Shown one piece after another: positions 31,262 to 39,199 of a stretch of DNA of 64,000 nt. The position numbers and the translations under genes were made by a program. Every line of letters begins with the position of its first letter. Positions within the stretch are counted from its first letter, which is position 1. Source of the stretch: Oceanicaulis sp. HTCC2633 (lineage in GTDB: Bacteria; Pseudomonadota; Alphaproteobacteria; Caulobacterales; Maricaulaceae); NCBI RefSeq assembly GCF_000152745.1, contig NZ_CH672428.1, positions 2,571,425-2,635,424 of the forward strand, written 5' to 3'. Below the pieces are notes generated by a model. That model made no database searches, was not told the DNA's origin, and saw nothing but the letters and a program-made list of their open reading frames with translations.

Positions 31262-32556
31262 GGTTGCGGCTCCATCTCAACGGGCTCGGTTGAGGGGGCT
31301 TCGGGGTCGTTCTCCCCGTCCCGAGATGCCCCGTGAACGTCGAACCGGCTCATGGGCGCGACCGAGTTGGCGATGGCGCGGAAGACGGCGGTCATCTCGA
31401 CATTGCGATCGGTCCAGTTCGGATCGCCCGCATTCTGGGCGATGACGAGATCGCGCTTGCGATCCATCCAGATATACTGGCCGAACACGCCGGCGGCGTA
31501 GAATTCCCGATCATAATCCTCCGGGATCCAGAAGTGCAGGCCATAGCCCCTATGGGCGTAGCGGCTGGCGCCGGGCTCATGAGACGGGGTTGGCGGTGTC
31601 GAGACCATGTCCACCCAGCCTTCAGGCAACAGGCGCTCACCGTTCCAGACGCCATCCTGTAGGTAGAGCTGGCCCAAGCGCGCATAGTCCTCGCTGCTGG
31701 CCTGCAGACAGCAATAGCCGATGGCGACGCCTTCAGGGCCCGGTTTGTGCTGCAGCCAGCTGGCCTCGTTCTTCATGCCCAGCGGCGCCCACAGTTCGCG
31801 CTCCATGATCTCCGCAAGCCGTCCCTCATAGACATTGCGCACCACGGCTGAGAGCACGTGGGAATTGGGGCTGATATAGTGGAAATCCTCGCCCGGCGTC
31901 CGGTCGCGCTCGATGCGGGCGATCATCTCGTCCGGATTGCGGCGCAGGATGAAGGCGTTGAAAAACAGCGGGCGGACGTCGGACGGCGCGTCAGCGCTGT
32001 ACTCTTCATTGAAGTCCATGCCCGAGGACATCATCAGCAGGTGACGCAGGCTTGTCGCTCCATAATCGGTCCCGGCATATTCGGGGGCGTATTGCTCGAC
32101 CGTGTCATCCAGGCTGGCGATCCGGCTTTCATGCAGGGCCTTGCCAATCAGGGTCGCGACAAAGGACTTGCCCACGGACCAGGAGGTGAAACGCGACTGC
32201 GCGCCCGCATCATGGCCGTAGATCTGGGCGACGACCTCTCCCCGGTGCAGCACGGTCAGGCCGGTCACCTGGGCTTCTTCTAGATACTGGTCCAGGGTCT
32301 TGGTCTCGCCCTGCCACTCATACTGAATGTCGAGCGGGCGCAGCGCATGCGGAAACGGGGACGGCGCATCCGCCGCGATGAAGGTGTGCGGCAGGAACTC
32401 ATCCATGCGCTGATAGGTCTGCGGGTATTGCGCGGGATCATCCAGGGCGCGAATCCGGGCCGGGGCGTAGTCCGACCAGGGACGATAATACCAGCCTGCT
32501 CCAACAAGTCCGAGCAGGACAACCGCCGAGATGATCACGGCCACAAAGCGCATCAT
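31258..32556 (-). CDS. Serine hydrolase, beta-lactamase class C/esterase fold
   Basis: A 432-residue protein with an N-terminal membrane helix or signal anchor (residues 3-23). Active-site motifs are SVGK (S127, K130) and the Y-x-S/N-like YISPNS. The overall pattern is that of 6-aminohexanoate-dimer hydrolase/esterase-like members (LMMSSGMDFNEEY, YCCLQASSEDYARLG, QYIWMDRKRDLVI). It probably hydrolyses esters or amides in the periplasm. First gene of the hydrolase-GMC-ALDH operon; a TGAAC-N3-TTTCA element lies 73-87 bases upstream. Confidence 0.82.
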   Translation of the reverse strand: MMRFVAVIISAVVLLGLVGAGWYYRPWSDYAPARIRALDDPAQYPQTYQRMDEFLPHTFIAADAPSPFPHALRPLDIQYEWQGETKTLDQYLEEAQVTGLTVLHRGEVVAQIYGHDAGAQSRFTSWSVGKSFVATLIGKALHESRIASLDDTVEQYAPEYAGTDYGATSLRHLLMMSSGMDFNEEYSADAPSDVRPLFFNAFILRRNPDEMIARIERDRTPGEDFHYISPNSHVLSAVVRNVYEGRLAEIMERELWAPLGMKNEASWLQHKPGPEGVAIGYCCLQASSEDYARLGQLYLQDGVWNGERLLPEGWVDMVSTPPTPSHEPGASRYAHRGYGLHFWIPEDYDREFYAAGVFGQYIWMDRKRDLVIAQNAGDPNWTDRNVEMTAVFRAIANSVAPMSRFDVHGASRDGENDPEAPSTEPVEMEPQP

Positions 32557-32628
32557 GTGTTCTCTCCCCGAAAACGTTCGCCCTATCTCACCGCAATCAA
32601 CGGGGCGGGCAAATCATCTTTGGCCAGA

Positions 32629-32643
32629 GTGAACACCTTTCAG
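32629..32643. promoter_or_regulatory. Imperfect TGAAC-N3-GTTCA operator (site 4)
   Basis: GTGAACACCTTTCAG has one mismatch in the right arm of the palindrome found at 21297, 37507 and 39087. It lies in the promoter region of the serine hydrolase/GMC/ALDH operon. Confidence 0.3.
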
Positions 32644-32691
32644 AGAGTGAGCGCCAGTCAAAACCGGTCGCTCCGCCCTGATGTGGCCGGG

Positions 32692-33831
32692 TCAGTCGGC
32701 CGGGGTCAGTCGCAGAATTTGCCCCTCGGGCGATTCGGCGAGAAGCCAGATCGCTCCATCCGGTCCGTTGAGAACCTGTCGGATGCGCTGGCCGCGTTCA
32801 GACAACAGACGCTCCTCGCTCACAACGACGCCATTCTCGACATCGAGCCGATGGAGCGCCTGTCCGGCCAGTGCGGAAACCAGAAGATCGCCTTGCCACT
32901 CACCGAACAGATCGCCGTCATAAAGCGTCATGCCGGACGGCGCGATGGACGGCGTCCAGACCCATTCCGGGGCGTGGAAGCCGTCATGATCGAAGAAGGG
33001 CGAAATCCGTGCGCCATTGTAATCCATGCCCATGGTGGCGATGGGCCAGCCATAGTTGTCGCCCGGGACGATGCGGTTGAGCTCATCGCCGCCGCGAGGG
33101 CCATGTTCGTGAGTCCAGATGGCGCCGGTCGCGTCATCCAGCGCGATGCCCTGCATGTTGCGGTGGCCATAGCTGTAGACGTAGGCGGCCAGCCCGCCTT
33201 CCTCGAAGAACGGATTGTCTGCGGGGGCGCCGCCATCGGGGTTCAGTCGCAAGAGCGCGCCCAGATGATTGGTCCGAACCTGAGCCTGTTCGCGATAGGC
33301 GAAGCCTTCGCCCGCCGTCATCAGCAAGGTTCCGTCAGGCAGAAAGGCCAGCCGGGCGCCGTAATGGGCGTTGGTGCCGCGCATGGGCTCGGCGCGAAAG
33401 AGCGTCTCGCCGTCCATGAGGGCGCCATTGTCAAAGCGGGCGCGGTAGAGCGCGGGCGTATTCGCCTCTGCAGTCCCGGAGGCATAGCTGAGATAGACAA
33501 GACCGTTCGTGGCGAAGTCCGGGCTCAGCGCCAGGTCAAAGAGGCCGGCCTGTCCTTCGGCGAACACATCCTCGGGCCCGCCTTCGACATCGCTGAGAGA
33601 GCCGTTGCGCAGCCACTTTACGCCGCCATTGCGTTCGCTGACCAGGGCGGAGCCGTCCGGCAGGAAGACCATGTCCCAGGGCGTGGCGAGCCCCTCCGCC
33701 ACGATCTCCACCTGATAGCGTGCGGGATCGATGTCTGTCGCGGGCGGGGCCGCTTCCGGCGCCTGCGTGCAGGCGCTGAAGACCGGCGCCAGGGCAATCA
33801 GGGTGATGACGGATTGGCTCAGTCGGATCAT
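32692..33831 (-). CDS. PQQ-dependent soluble aldose (sugar) dehydrogenase, lipoprotein
   Basis: A 379-residue protein of the six-bladed GDH-B/Asd type. The lipoprotein signal MIRLSQSVITLIALAPVFSAC puts lipidated Cys21 at the mature end. Family motifs: LATPWDMVFLPDG, GLFDLALSPDF, GARLAFLPDGTLLMTAGE, YSYGHRNMQGIA, HEHGPRGGDELN (PQQ and Ca2+ contacts), and NYGWP. It would oxidise sugars in the periplasm with PQQ and pass electrons to the respiratory chain. The frame opens at 33939, but ATG at 33831 gives the signal peptide and has GGGGGAACC upstream. Confidence 0.85.
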   Translation of the reverse strand: MIRLSQSVITLIALAPVFSACTQAPEAAPPATDIDPARYQVEIVAEGLATPWDMVFLPDGSALVSERNGGVKWLRNGSLSDVEGGPEDVFAEGQAGLFDLALSPDFATNGLVYLSYASGTAEANTPALYRARFDNGALMDGETLFRAEPMRGTNAHYGARLAFLPDGTLLMTAGEGFAYREQAQVRTNHLGALLRLNPDGGAPADNPFFEEGGLAAYVYSYGHRNMQGIALDDATGAIWTHEHGPRGGDELNRIVPGDNYGWPIATMGMDYNGARISPFFDHDGFHAPEWVWTPSIAPSGMTLYDGDLFGEWQGDLLVSALAGQALHRLDVENGVVVSEERLLSERGQRIRQVLNGPDGAIWLLAESPEGQILRLTPAD

Positions 33832-33928
33832 GATGGTTCCCCCGCGCATGGGTTTGCGGCACTCTCTGGCCTTCATGCAGAGCGCACTATGAGCCCAGCG
33901 GGACGAGCGCGCAAAGGGGGAATGGGTC

Positions 33929-34384
33929 ATGACGATCATCCGGCTGATCTTGGGCTATCTGGCGGCGGTGCTGATCATGGTGGCGCTGGGCGTCATCGCG
34001 CAAAGCCTGTTTGTCTTGTCGGGCCTGAAGGCCGTCGGCGCGGCGATCGGGCTGGTGGAGGGCGTCGCGATGATCGTCGACGACCTCATGGGCCTAGGGC
34101 CGAACTATGCGATTTTCATCGCCCTGGGATTTGCAATCGCCCTGCCGGTCGCCGCGCTTGCGGGCCGCCTCCTACCGGCGCCGCGCGCCCTGGTCTTCGC
34201 CGCGGCCGGACTGGTCTGCATGCTGGTCATGCTGACCTTGATGAAAGAGGTCTTCTTCGGCGTGCAGATCATTGCAGGCGCGCGAAGCCTGCCCGGCTTC
34301 TGGGCGCAGGCGATCGCCGGGGCCCTCGCCGGACTGGCGTTCACGGTGCTGACGCCCCCGGCGCGCCGGACAAAATCCACGTAA
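33929..34384 (+). CDS. Small integral membrane protein
   Basis: Unrecognised 151-residue protein with four predicted transmembrane helices (about residues 5-30, 60-80, 86-105 and 122-142) and a basic C-terminus. AAAGGGGGAA precedes the ATG. It stands alone, divergent from the sugar dehydrogenase, and no motif suggests a function. Confidence 0.6.
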   Translation: MTIIRLILGYLAAVLIMVALGVIAQSLFVLSGLKAVGAAIGLVEGVAMIVDDLMGLGPNYAIFIALGFAIALPVAALAGRLLPAPRALVFAAAGLVCMLVMLTLMKEVFFGVQIIAGARSLPGFWAQAIAGALAGLAFTVLTPPARRTKST

Positions 34385-34678
34385 ACCTGTTAACGCAATC
34401 AAGTTGTTAGGGCGGGGCCTTCCTCTGCGCATCCTGTGGATAATGCTGCGCAGCATGGCCTCCGCCCCGGCGTGATTTCCTTTATTATATCAATAGCCTG
34501 AAGGTGATATGGGGCAATTTGACCCGACCGGAATTGTGATCTTTGGGCAACGCTGCCGCGCCTAACATAAGAAGATCGCATGACAAATGGCGAAAACCCT
34601 GCATAAGCTGAATTCAACTGCGTATAGCGGCCGCATTCAGAACGCCGCGACGCACATCTATCAGGGGAGGAGACCTGG
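34385..34678. other. Intergenic region before TonB receptor
   Basis: A 294-base gap, relatively AT-rich in the middle. It ends in the strong ribosome site GGGGAGGAG. I see no gene, RNA, Fur-like or Pho-like box that I would defend. Confidence 0.5.
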
Positions 34679-37411
34679 ATGACCCGTTTTACCAAAGCCG
34701 CCGTACTCGGTGCGACCGCGCTCGCCGCCGGCCTCGTGGCCGCGCCGGCGATGGCGCAGCAACCGGACGTGATCACCGTGACCGCGCAAAAGCGCGAGCA
34801 GACCCTTCAGGAGACGCCGGTCTCCGTGGCGGTCGTCACCGACACCGCGATCCAGCAGTCGCAGATTCGCGATGCGGCCGACCTTCAGACCCTGGTGCCG
34901 TCGCTGCGCGTGGCCGAGTTCGCCGCCTCCACGAACACCGAGTTCAATCTGCGCGGCATCGGCACGTCGAGCTTCAACCCCGGGCTGGAGCCTTCGGTCG
35001 GCGTGTTCGTCGACGGCGTCTATCGTCCGCGCGCGGGCGCAGCGATCAATGATCTGCTGTCCATCGAGCGCGTCGAGGTCATTCGCGGTCCGCAATCCAC
35101 GCTGTTCGGCCGCAACACGCCGGCTGGCGTGGTCAGCTTCATCACCAAGGAGCCCGAGTTCGAGTTCGGCGGCGACGCCGAGCTGACGGCGGGCAGCTAT
35201 GGCCAGTTCGTGGCCAAGGCGACAGTGACCGGCCCGATCATCGAGGATGTGCTGGCTTTCCGTCTGGACGCCACCACGCACACCAATGACGGCTATCTGG
35301 ACAATGTCGCGCCCAACGCTCAGCGCGAGCAGCTCAATGACCGCAACCGCCAGTCCTATCGCGGACAGCTGCTGTGGTATCCGACCGACAACACCGAAGT
35401 GCGCGTCATCGCCGATCTGGGCGTGATTGATGAAAACTGCTGCGCTGCGCCCTTCGCCTTCTACGATCCGATCGACCAGGGCGCTCTGATTGCGCTTGGC
35501 GGCACGGCGCTTCCGGCCGACCCGCATGACGGCCAGATCGCTGTGGACGGCAATGTGAACACCCAGCTCGACACGGCCGGCCTGTCCGCCCAGATCGATC
35601 ATGAGTTCGACGGCTTCACCTTCACGTCGATCACGGCGTACCGCACCTATGACGAGAGCCAGAATATCGATGCGGACTTCTCCGATATCGACCTGCTGGG
35701 TGCGCGTAACATCGATAACGAATACAACAGCTTCACCCAGGAATTCCGCTTCACGTCCAATGGCGGCCAATTCATCGACTGGATGTTCGGCGGCTTCTAT
35801 TACAAGAACGAGCTCGAGTTCAATCAGCGCCTCGTCTACGGCGCGGACACCAAGGCCTTCTTCGACCTGGCCTCTGCGGGGCAGGTGGCGGATCTGGTCG
35901 CAGCCTTCGGCCTGCCGGCCGGTACAGGCGGCGTGACCCTGACCGAGTTCCTGGTCGGCGCGAACAATCAGCTGGGCGTGAATAGCGTGCCGCTTCTGCC
36001 GGCTGGCGGTTATCTGCAGGAAGGCGACGCCCTGCAGCGCGAGAACTATCAGTACGACACCACGTCCTGGTCCGCCTTTGCACAGTTCGACATCAACTTC
36101 ACTGATCGGCTGACCCTGACGCTGGGCGGCCGGTACACCGAAGAAGACAAGGACATGGAGACCGCGATCAACATCAATGATCCGATCTCTGCGCTGAGCT
36201 TCACCTCGCTGGGCGCCAATCTGCGTCTGCCTGAAGCCTCGCTCTGCCCGGGCTTCCCAGACGGCAATACCTGTCCGTTCCTTCTGACCACGGTTCTGGC
36301 GCAGCAGGCTGCGGGCGACGCCCAGCTCGCCGCCCAGCTTGAAGGCGCCCTGCAGGCGTCCGGCATTCCGGGAGCGACCCTTGGCAACCCGCTCATCGTG
36401 TATGATCCCACGGTGGCGGCCTTCCTGGCCAACACCCCGTTCAACCTGCTGAACGGCTTCACCGCGTTCCAGAACTTCACCCCTGTGGACGCAAGCCAGT
36501 ACCCGACCTCGCGCTCGGACGACAATTTCTCCTACAGCGCCATTCTCAGCTATGACGTGACCGACACGTTCAACGTCTATGCGAGCTATTCCACGGGCTT
36601 CAAGCCGGGCGGGTTCAACCTGTCCTATGAAGCGGCGGAAACCGGCATCTTCGAGTTCGAGGAAGAGGATGCGAGCTCTTGGGAGATCGGCGCCAAGGGC
36701 ACCCTGCTCGACGGTTCTCTGGTCTATGCGATCACCTACTTCAATCAGGAGATCGAGAACTTCCAGTCCGAGAACTTCGTGGGCAATGGATTTGCGCTCG
36801 ACAACGCCGGTTCCATCGAGGTCAGCGGCATCGAGTTTGACTTCAGCTATGCGCCGACCGACCGCCTGTTCTTCACGCTGGGCGGCAGCTATCTGATCGA
36901 CAACAAGTATGGCGAATACCTGTACGGCCCGTGCCCGGACAGCTCGCCGCTCTTTGGTCCGGTCTATGATCCGGCGGATCCGAAATTTTCCGCCTGTTCC
37001 ACCCCGCGCACCAATGCGCGCGGCGTCACCGGCACCTTCAATGACCTGTCCGGCGTGGATCGGGGCAGCTCTGAGCTGGTCGCCTCCACCACGGGCACCT
37101 ATACCCATCCGATCAATGACCGCCTGGACCTGATCCTGCGCGGTGAGGCGCAATACACATCTGAATTCAACCTTGTGACCAGCCTGGACCCGCGTCCGGT
37201 GGCCATTCAGGATGACTTCACCCTGTACAACGCCTCGATCACCCTGTCGGCGTCTGACGAAAGCTGGGCGCTGCAATTCTGGGGCCGCAACATCACCGAT
37301 GAGGAATACGTCAAGGGCGGTTTCCCCTCGGTCGGTTATCTCGGCGCCAGCTTCAACAACTATCCCGGCGATCCGCGCACCTATGGCGTGACGCTGCGCG
37401 CCCGCTTCTAG
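34679..37411 (+). CDS. TonB-dependent outer-membrane receptor
   Basis: A 910-residue receptor with a signal peptide ending AMA-QQ, then a TonB-box-like DVITVTAQKRE and the plug domain (QETPVSVAVVT, LRGIGTSSFNPG, VEVIRGPQSTLFGRNTPAG). A 22-strand barrel follows, ending in RARF with the terminal Phe needed for outer-membrane insertion. The type is that of sphingomonad and Caulobacter receptors for carbohydrates, aromatics or sterol-like compounds rather than classical siderophores. The substrate is unknown. Neighbours (sugar dehydrogenase, fatty-acid hydroxylase) do not decide it. Single-gene unit with its own terminator. Confidence 0.93.
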   Translation: MTRFTKAAVLGATALAAGLVAAPAMAQQPDVITVTAQKREQTLQETPVSVAVVTDTAIQQSQIRDAADLQTLVPSLRVAEFAASTNTEFNLRGIGTSSFNPGLEPSVGVFVDGVYRPRAGAAINDLLSIERVEVIRGPQSTLFGRNTPAGVVSFITKEPEFEFGGDAELTAGSYGQFVAKATVTGPIIEDVLAFRLDATTHTNDGYLDNVAPNAQREQLNDRNRQSYRGQLLWYPTDNTEVRVIADLGVIDENCCAAPFAFYDPIDQGALIALGGTALPADPHDGQIAVDGNVNTQLDTAGLSAQIDHEFDGFTFTSITAYRTYDESQNIDADFSDIDLLGARNIDNEYNSFTQEFRFTSNGGQFIDWMFGGFYYKNELEFNQRLVYGADTKAFFDLASAGQVADLVAAFGLPAGTGGVTLTEFLVGANNQLGVNSVPLLPAGGYLQEGDALQRENYQYDTTSWSAFAQFDINFTDRLTLTLGGRYTEEDKDMETAININDPISALSFTSLGANLRLPEASLCPGFPDGNTCPFLLTTVLAQQAAGDAQLAAQLEGALQASGIPGATLGNPLIVYDPTVAAFLANTPFNLLNGFTAFQNFTPVDASQYPTSRSDDNFSYSAILSYDVTDTFNVYASYSTGFKPGGFNLSYEAAETGIFEFEEEDASSWEIGAKGTLLDGSLVYAITYFNQEIENFQSENFVGNGFALDNAGSIEVSGIEFDFSYAPTDRLFFTLGGSYLIDNKYGEYLYGPCPDSSPLFGPVYDPADPKFSACSTPRTNARGVTGTFNDLSGVDRGSSELVASTTGTYTHPINDRLDLILRGEAQYTSEFNLVTSLDPRPVAIQDDFTLYNASITLSASDESWALQFWGRNITDEEYVKGGFPSVGYLGASFNNYPGDPRTYGVTLRARF

Positions 37412-37433
37412 AGCGGTCGGTTCGGATCTGATC

Positions 37434-37465
37434 AACGGCGCCGGGGAAACCCGGCGCCGTTTTTC
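37434..37465 (+). terminator. Rho-independent terminator of TonB receptor gene
   Basis: Twelve-base perfect stem AACGGCGCCGGG / CCCGGCGCCGTT with loop GAAA, followed by TTTC. Confidence 0.9.
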
Positions 37466-37506
37466 TTGGCCGAAACGCCGCAGGGATCAGCTCTTGCTTT
37501 TTCGGG

Positions 37507-37521
37507 GTGAACGGCGTTCAG
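37507..37521. promoter_or_regulatory. Palindromic operator TGAAC-N3-GTTCA (site 2)
   Basis: GTGAACGGCGTTCAG, perfect 5-3-5 core, ending only 8 bases before the ATG at 37529, so a bound repressor would block transcription or translation initiation directly. Confidence 0.55.
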
Positions 37522-37528
37522 TTTATCC

Positions 37529-38002
37529 ATGAATGACAGCCTGACATATGTGCTGGCCCTGATCGGGGCGGCTTTCGGCATCGGCCTGATCGTGCTCTTG
37601 AACATCGCCATGGGCTGGACGCGCCTCCGTCTGAATACGGAACAGCAGGCCCAGAGCTTTCTGCGGCGCGATGTCATGGGCTTTCAGGCTGGCGACGAAC
37701 AGGCCCTGACGGCGGATCGGTGCGGCTATATCTGCCTGGAGGCGGATCAGGCCCGGGTCGGCCTGGTGATGGCGCGCGGCGACAACGCCGTCGTGCGGGC
37801 GCTGAGGGCCGGCGAACTCCGATCGGTCGAGGCTCAGGGGGCGACCCTTACGCTGACGCTTTATGACTACACCCTGCCGCGCGTGGTTCTGGACCTGGGC
37901 CGGGATGGTCAGGCCCAGTCCTGGGCGGACCGACTTCAGACATTTGTGCGCGCGCCGCGGCGCGCGTCCCGCAAAGAGGTCCATCATGCCGAATCTGCCT
38001 GA
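37529..38002 (+). CDS. Membrane-anchored hypothetical protein
   Basis: Unrecognised 157-residue protein. One N-terminal helix (residues 7-28) is followed by a soluble beta-rich domain of about 110 residues (CGYICLEADQARVGLVMARGD). No Shine-Dalgarno sequence is evident before the ATG, and the palindromic operator ends 8 bases upstream, so a leaderless or near-leaderless transcript is possible. It overlaps the fatty-acid-hydroxylase gene by 17 bases and is probably cotranscribed with it. Confidence 0.6.
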   Translation: MNDSLTYVLALIGAAFGIGLIVLLNIAMGWTRLRLNTEQQAQSFLRRDVMGFQAGDEQALTADRCGYICLEADQARVGLVMARGDNAVVRALRAGELRSVEAQGATLTLTLYDYTLPRVVLDLGRDGQAQSWADRLQTFVRAPRRASRKEVHHAESA

Positions 38003-38924
38003 TCCGATCCTGTGGGCCATTCCCGGTTTCATCCTGCTGGTGATCGCCGAGATGATCTATGGCCGTCTGACCGGCAAGACCCGGTTCGAGCCGCGCGATA
38101 CTGCGGCGAGTCTGGTGATGGGGCTGGGCAATACGGTGTCCGGACTGGTTCTGGGCGGGATAGTCGTCGCGTGTTTCGTCTTTGTGGAGCAGTTCGCGCT
38201 CCTGGATATCGGCTGGGCCTGGTACTGGTTCGTGATCGCCTTCGTGCTGGACGATTTCGTCTATTACTGGAGCCATCGCTGGGCGCATACGGTGCGCTGG
38301 TGGTGGGCGGACCATGTGGTCCATCACTCCAGCCAGCACTACAACCTGTCGACGGCCCTGCGGCAGCCCTGGCTCAACCCGCTGACCCTGAAGTTCATTT
38401 TCCTGGGAAGCTGGCTGGTGCTGATCGGGTTTCCGCCGGCGATGATCGCCTTCGTGGCGGCGTTCAATCTGATCTATCAATTCTGGATCCATACCGAAGC
38501 GATCAAACGCCTGCCGGCGCCGATCGAGTGGCTGATGAATACGCCCAGCCATCACCGGGTCCATCACGCCACCAATCCGCGCTATCTCGACCGGAACTAT
38601 GCCGGCGTCTTCATCATCTGGGATCGTCTGTTCGGCACGTTCGAGCCGGAGACCGACGCGGAAGAAATCCGCTATGGCATCGTTCGCAATCTGGGCACGC
38701 ACAACCCGCTCACCATCTGCCTGCATGAATGGTGGGGGATCATCAAGGATGTGCGCTCGGCGCGCTCCCTGCGGGACGCTCTGGGCTATTGGCTGGGCCC
38801 GCCGGGCTGGTCGCCCGATGGCAGCCGGGACACCTCCGCCACGCTCAAGGCGCGCTGGATGGAAGAGCAGGGCCTGACGCCGCCCCGCAAGCCCGATGCG
38901 CAACCGCCTGTGGCGGCGGAATAA
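37986..38924 (+). CDS. Fatty acid hydroxylase/sterol desaturase-family membrane diiron enzyme
   Basis: A 312-residue integral membrane protein with the histidine clusters of the superfamily: SHRWAH, HVVHHSSQHYN and HHRVHHATN, which together bind two irons. Several helices precede the first cluster. It would use O2 to hydroxylate or desaturate a lipid chain; C-5 sterol desaturase-like bacterial members act on varied lipids. The frame opens at 37863, but ATG at 37986 has AAAGAGG upstream and matches the family's start. It overlaps the preceding ORF. Confidence 0.85.
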   Translation: MPNLPDPILWAIPGFILLVIAEMIYGRLTGKTRFEPRDTAASLVMGLGNTVSGLVLGGIVVACFVFVEQFALLDIGWAWYWFVIAFVLDDFVYYWSHRWAHTVRWWWADHVVHHSSQHYNLSTALRQPWLNPLTLKFIFLGSWLVLIGFPPAMIAFVAAFNLIYQFWIHTEAIKRLPAPIEWLMNTPSHHRVHHATNPRYLDRNYAGVFIIWDRLFGTFEPETDAEEIRYGIVRNLGTHNPLTICLHEWWGIIKDVRSARSLRDALGYWLGPPGWSPDGSRDTSATLKARWMEEQGLTPPRKPDAQPPVAAE

Positions 38925-39199
38925 CGCCCTGCAGTGCAGCATTCCAGATTAGCCTTTTAACTTCAGCGTAAAGTTCTTCGTTGGGGCGCGTCTATGTTGC
39001 GCTGCAACTGAAGGCCTTATCAGATTTATTGAATTTCTCCTGTGTTCTGCTGGACAAGACACCGGCGGCTGATCCAATGTTGAGAGGTGAACGCCGTTCA
39101 TTGCTTGCGTAAGACGGGCGGGCGGCGGAGAGCGGGCGCGTCTGCTAAAGGCTTTCCTGGGGCGCGCAGGCTCTTCCAGCATCTGGCGGGAGGACCCCC
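38925..39199. other. Intergenic region before diiron protein
   Basis: A 275-base gap with an AT-richer centre. It contains the palindrome at 39087-39101; otherwise nothing recognised. Confidence 0.4.
39087..39101. promoter_or_regulatory. Palindromic operator TGAAC-N3-GTTCA (site 3)
   Basis: GTGAACGCCGTTCAT, perfect 5-3-5 core, 99-113 bases before the start of the ferritin-like diiron protein. Nearly identical to site 2. Confidence 0.55.

Noticed and set aside
34661-37435. 924-codon minus-strand frame opposite the TonB receptor
   Set aside because: Antisense shadow; composition not protein-like, and the receptor is unambiguous.
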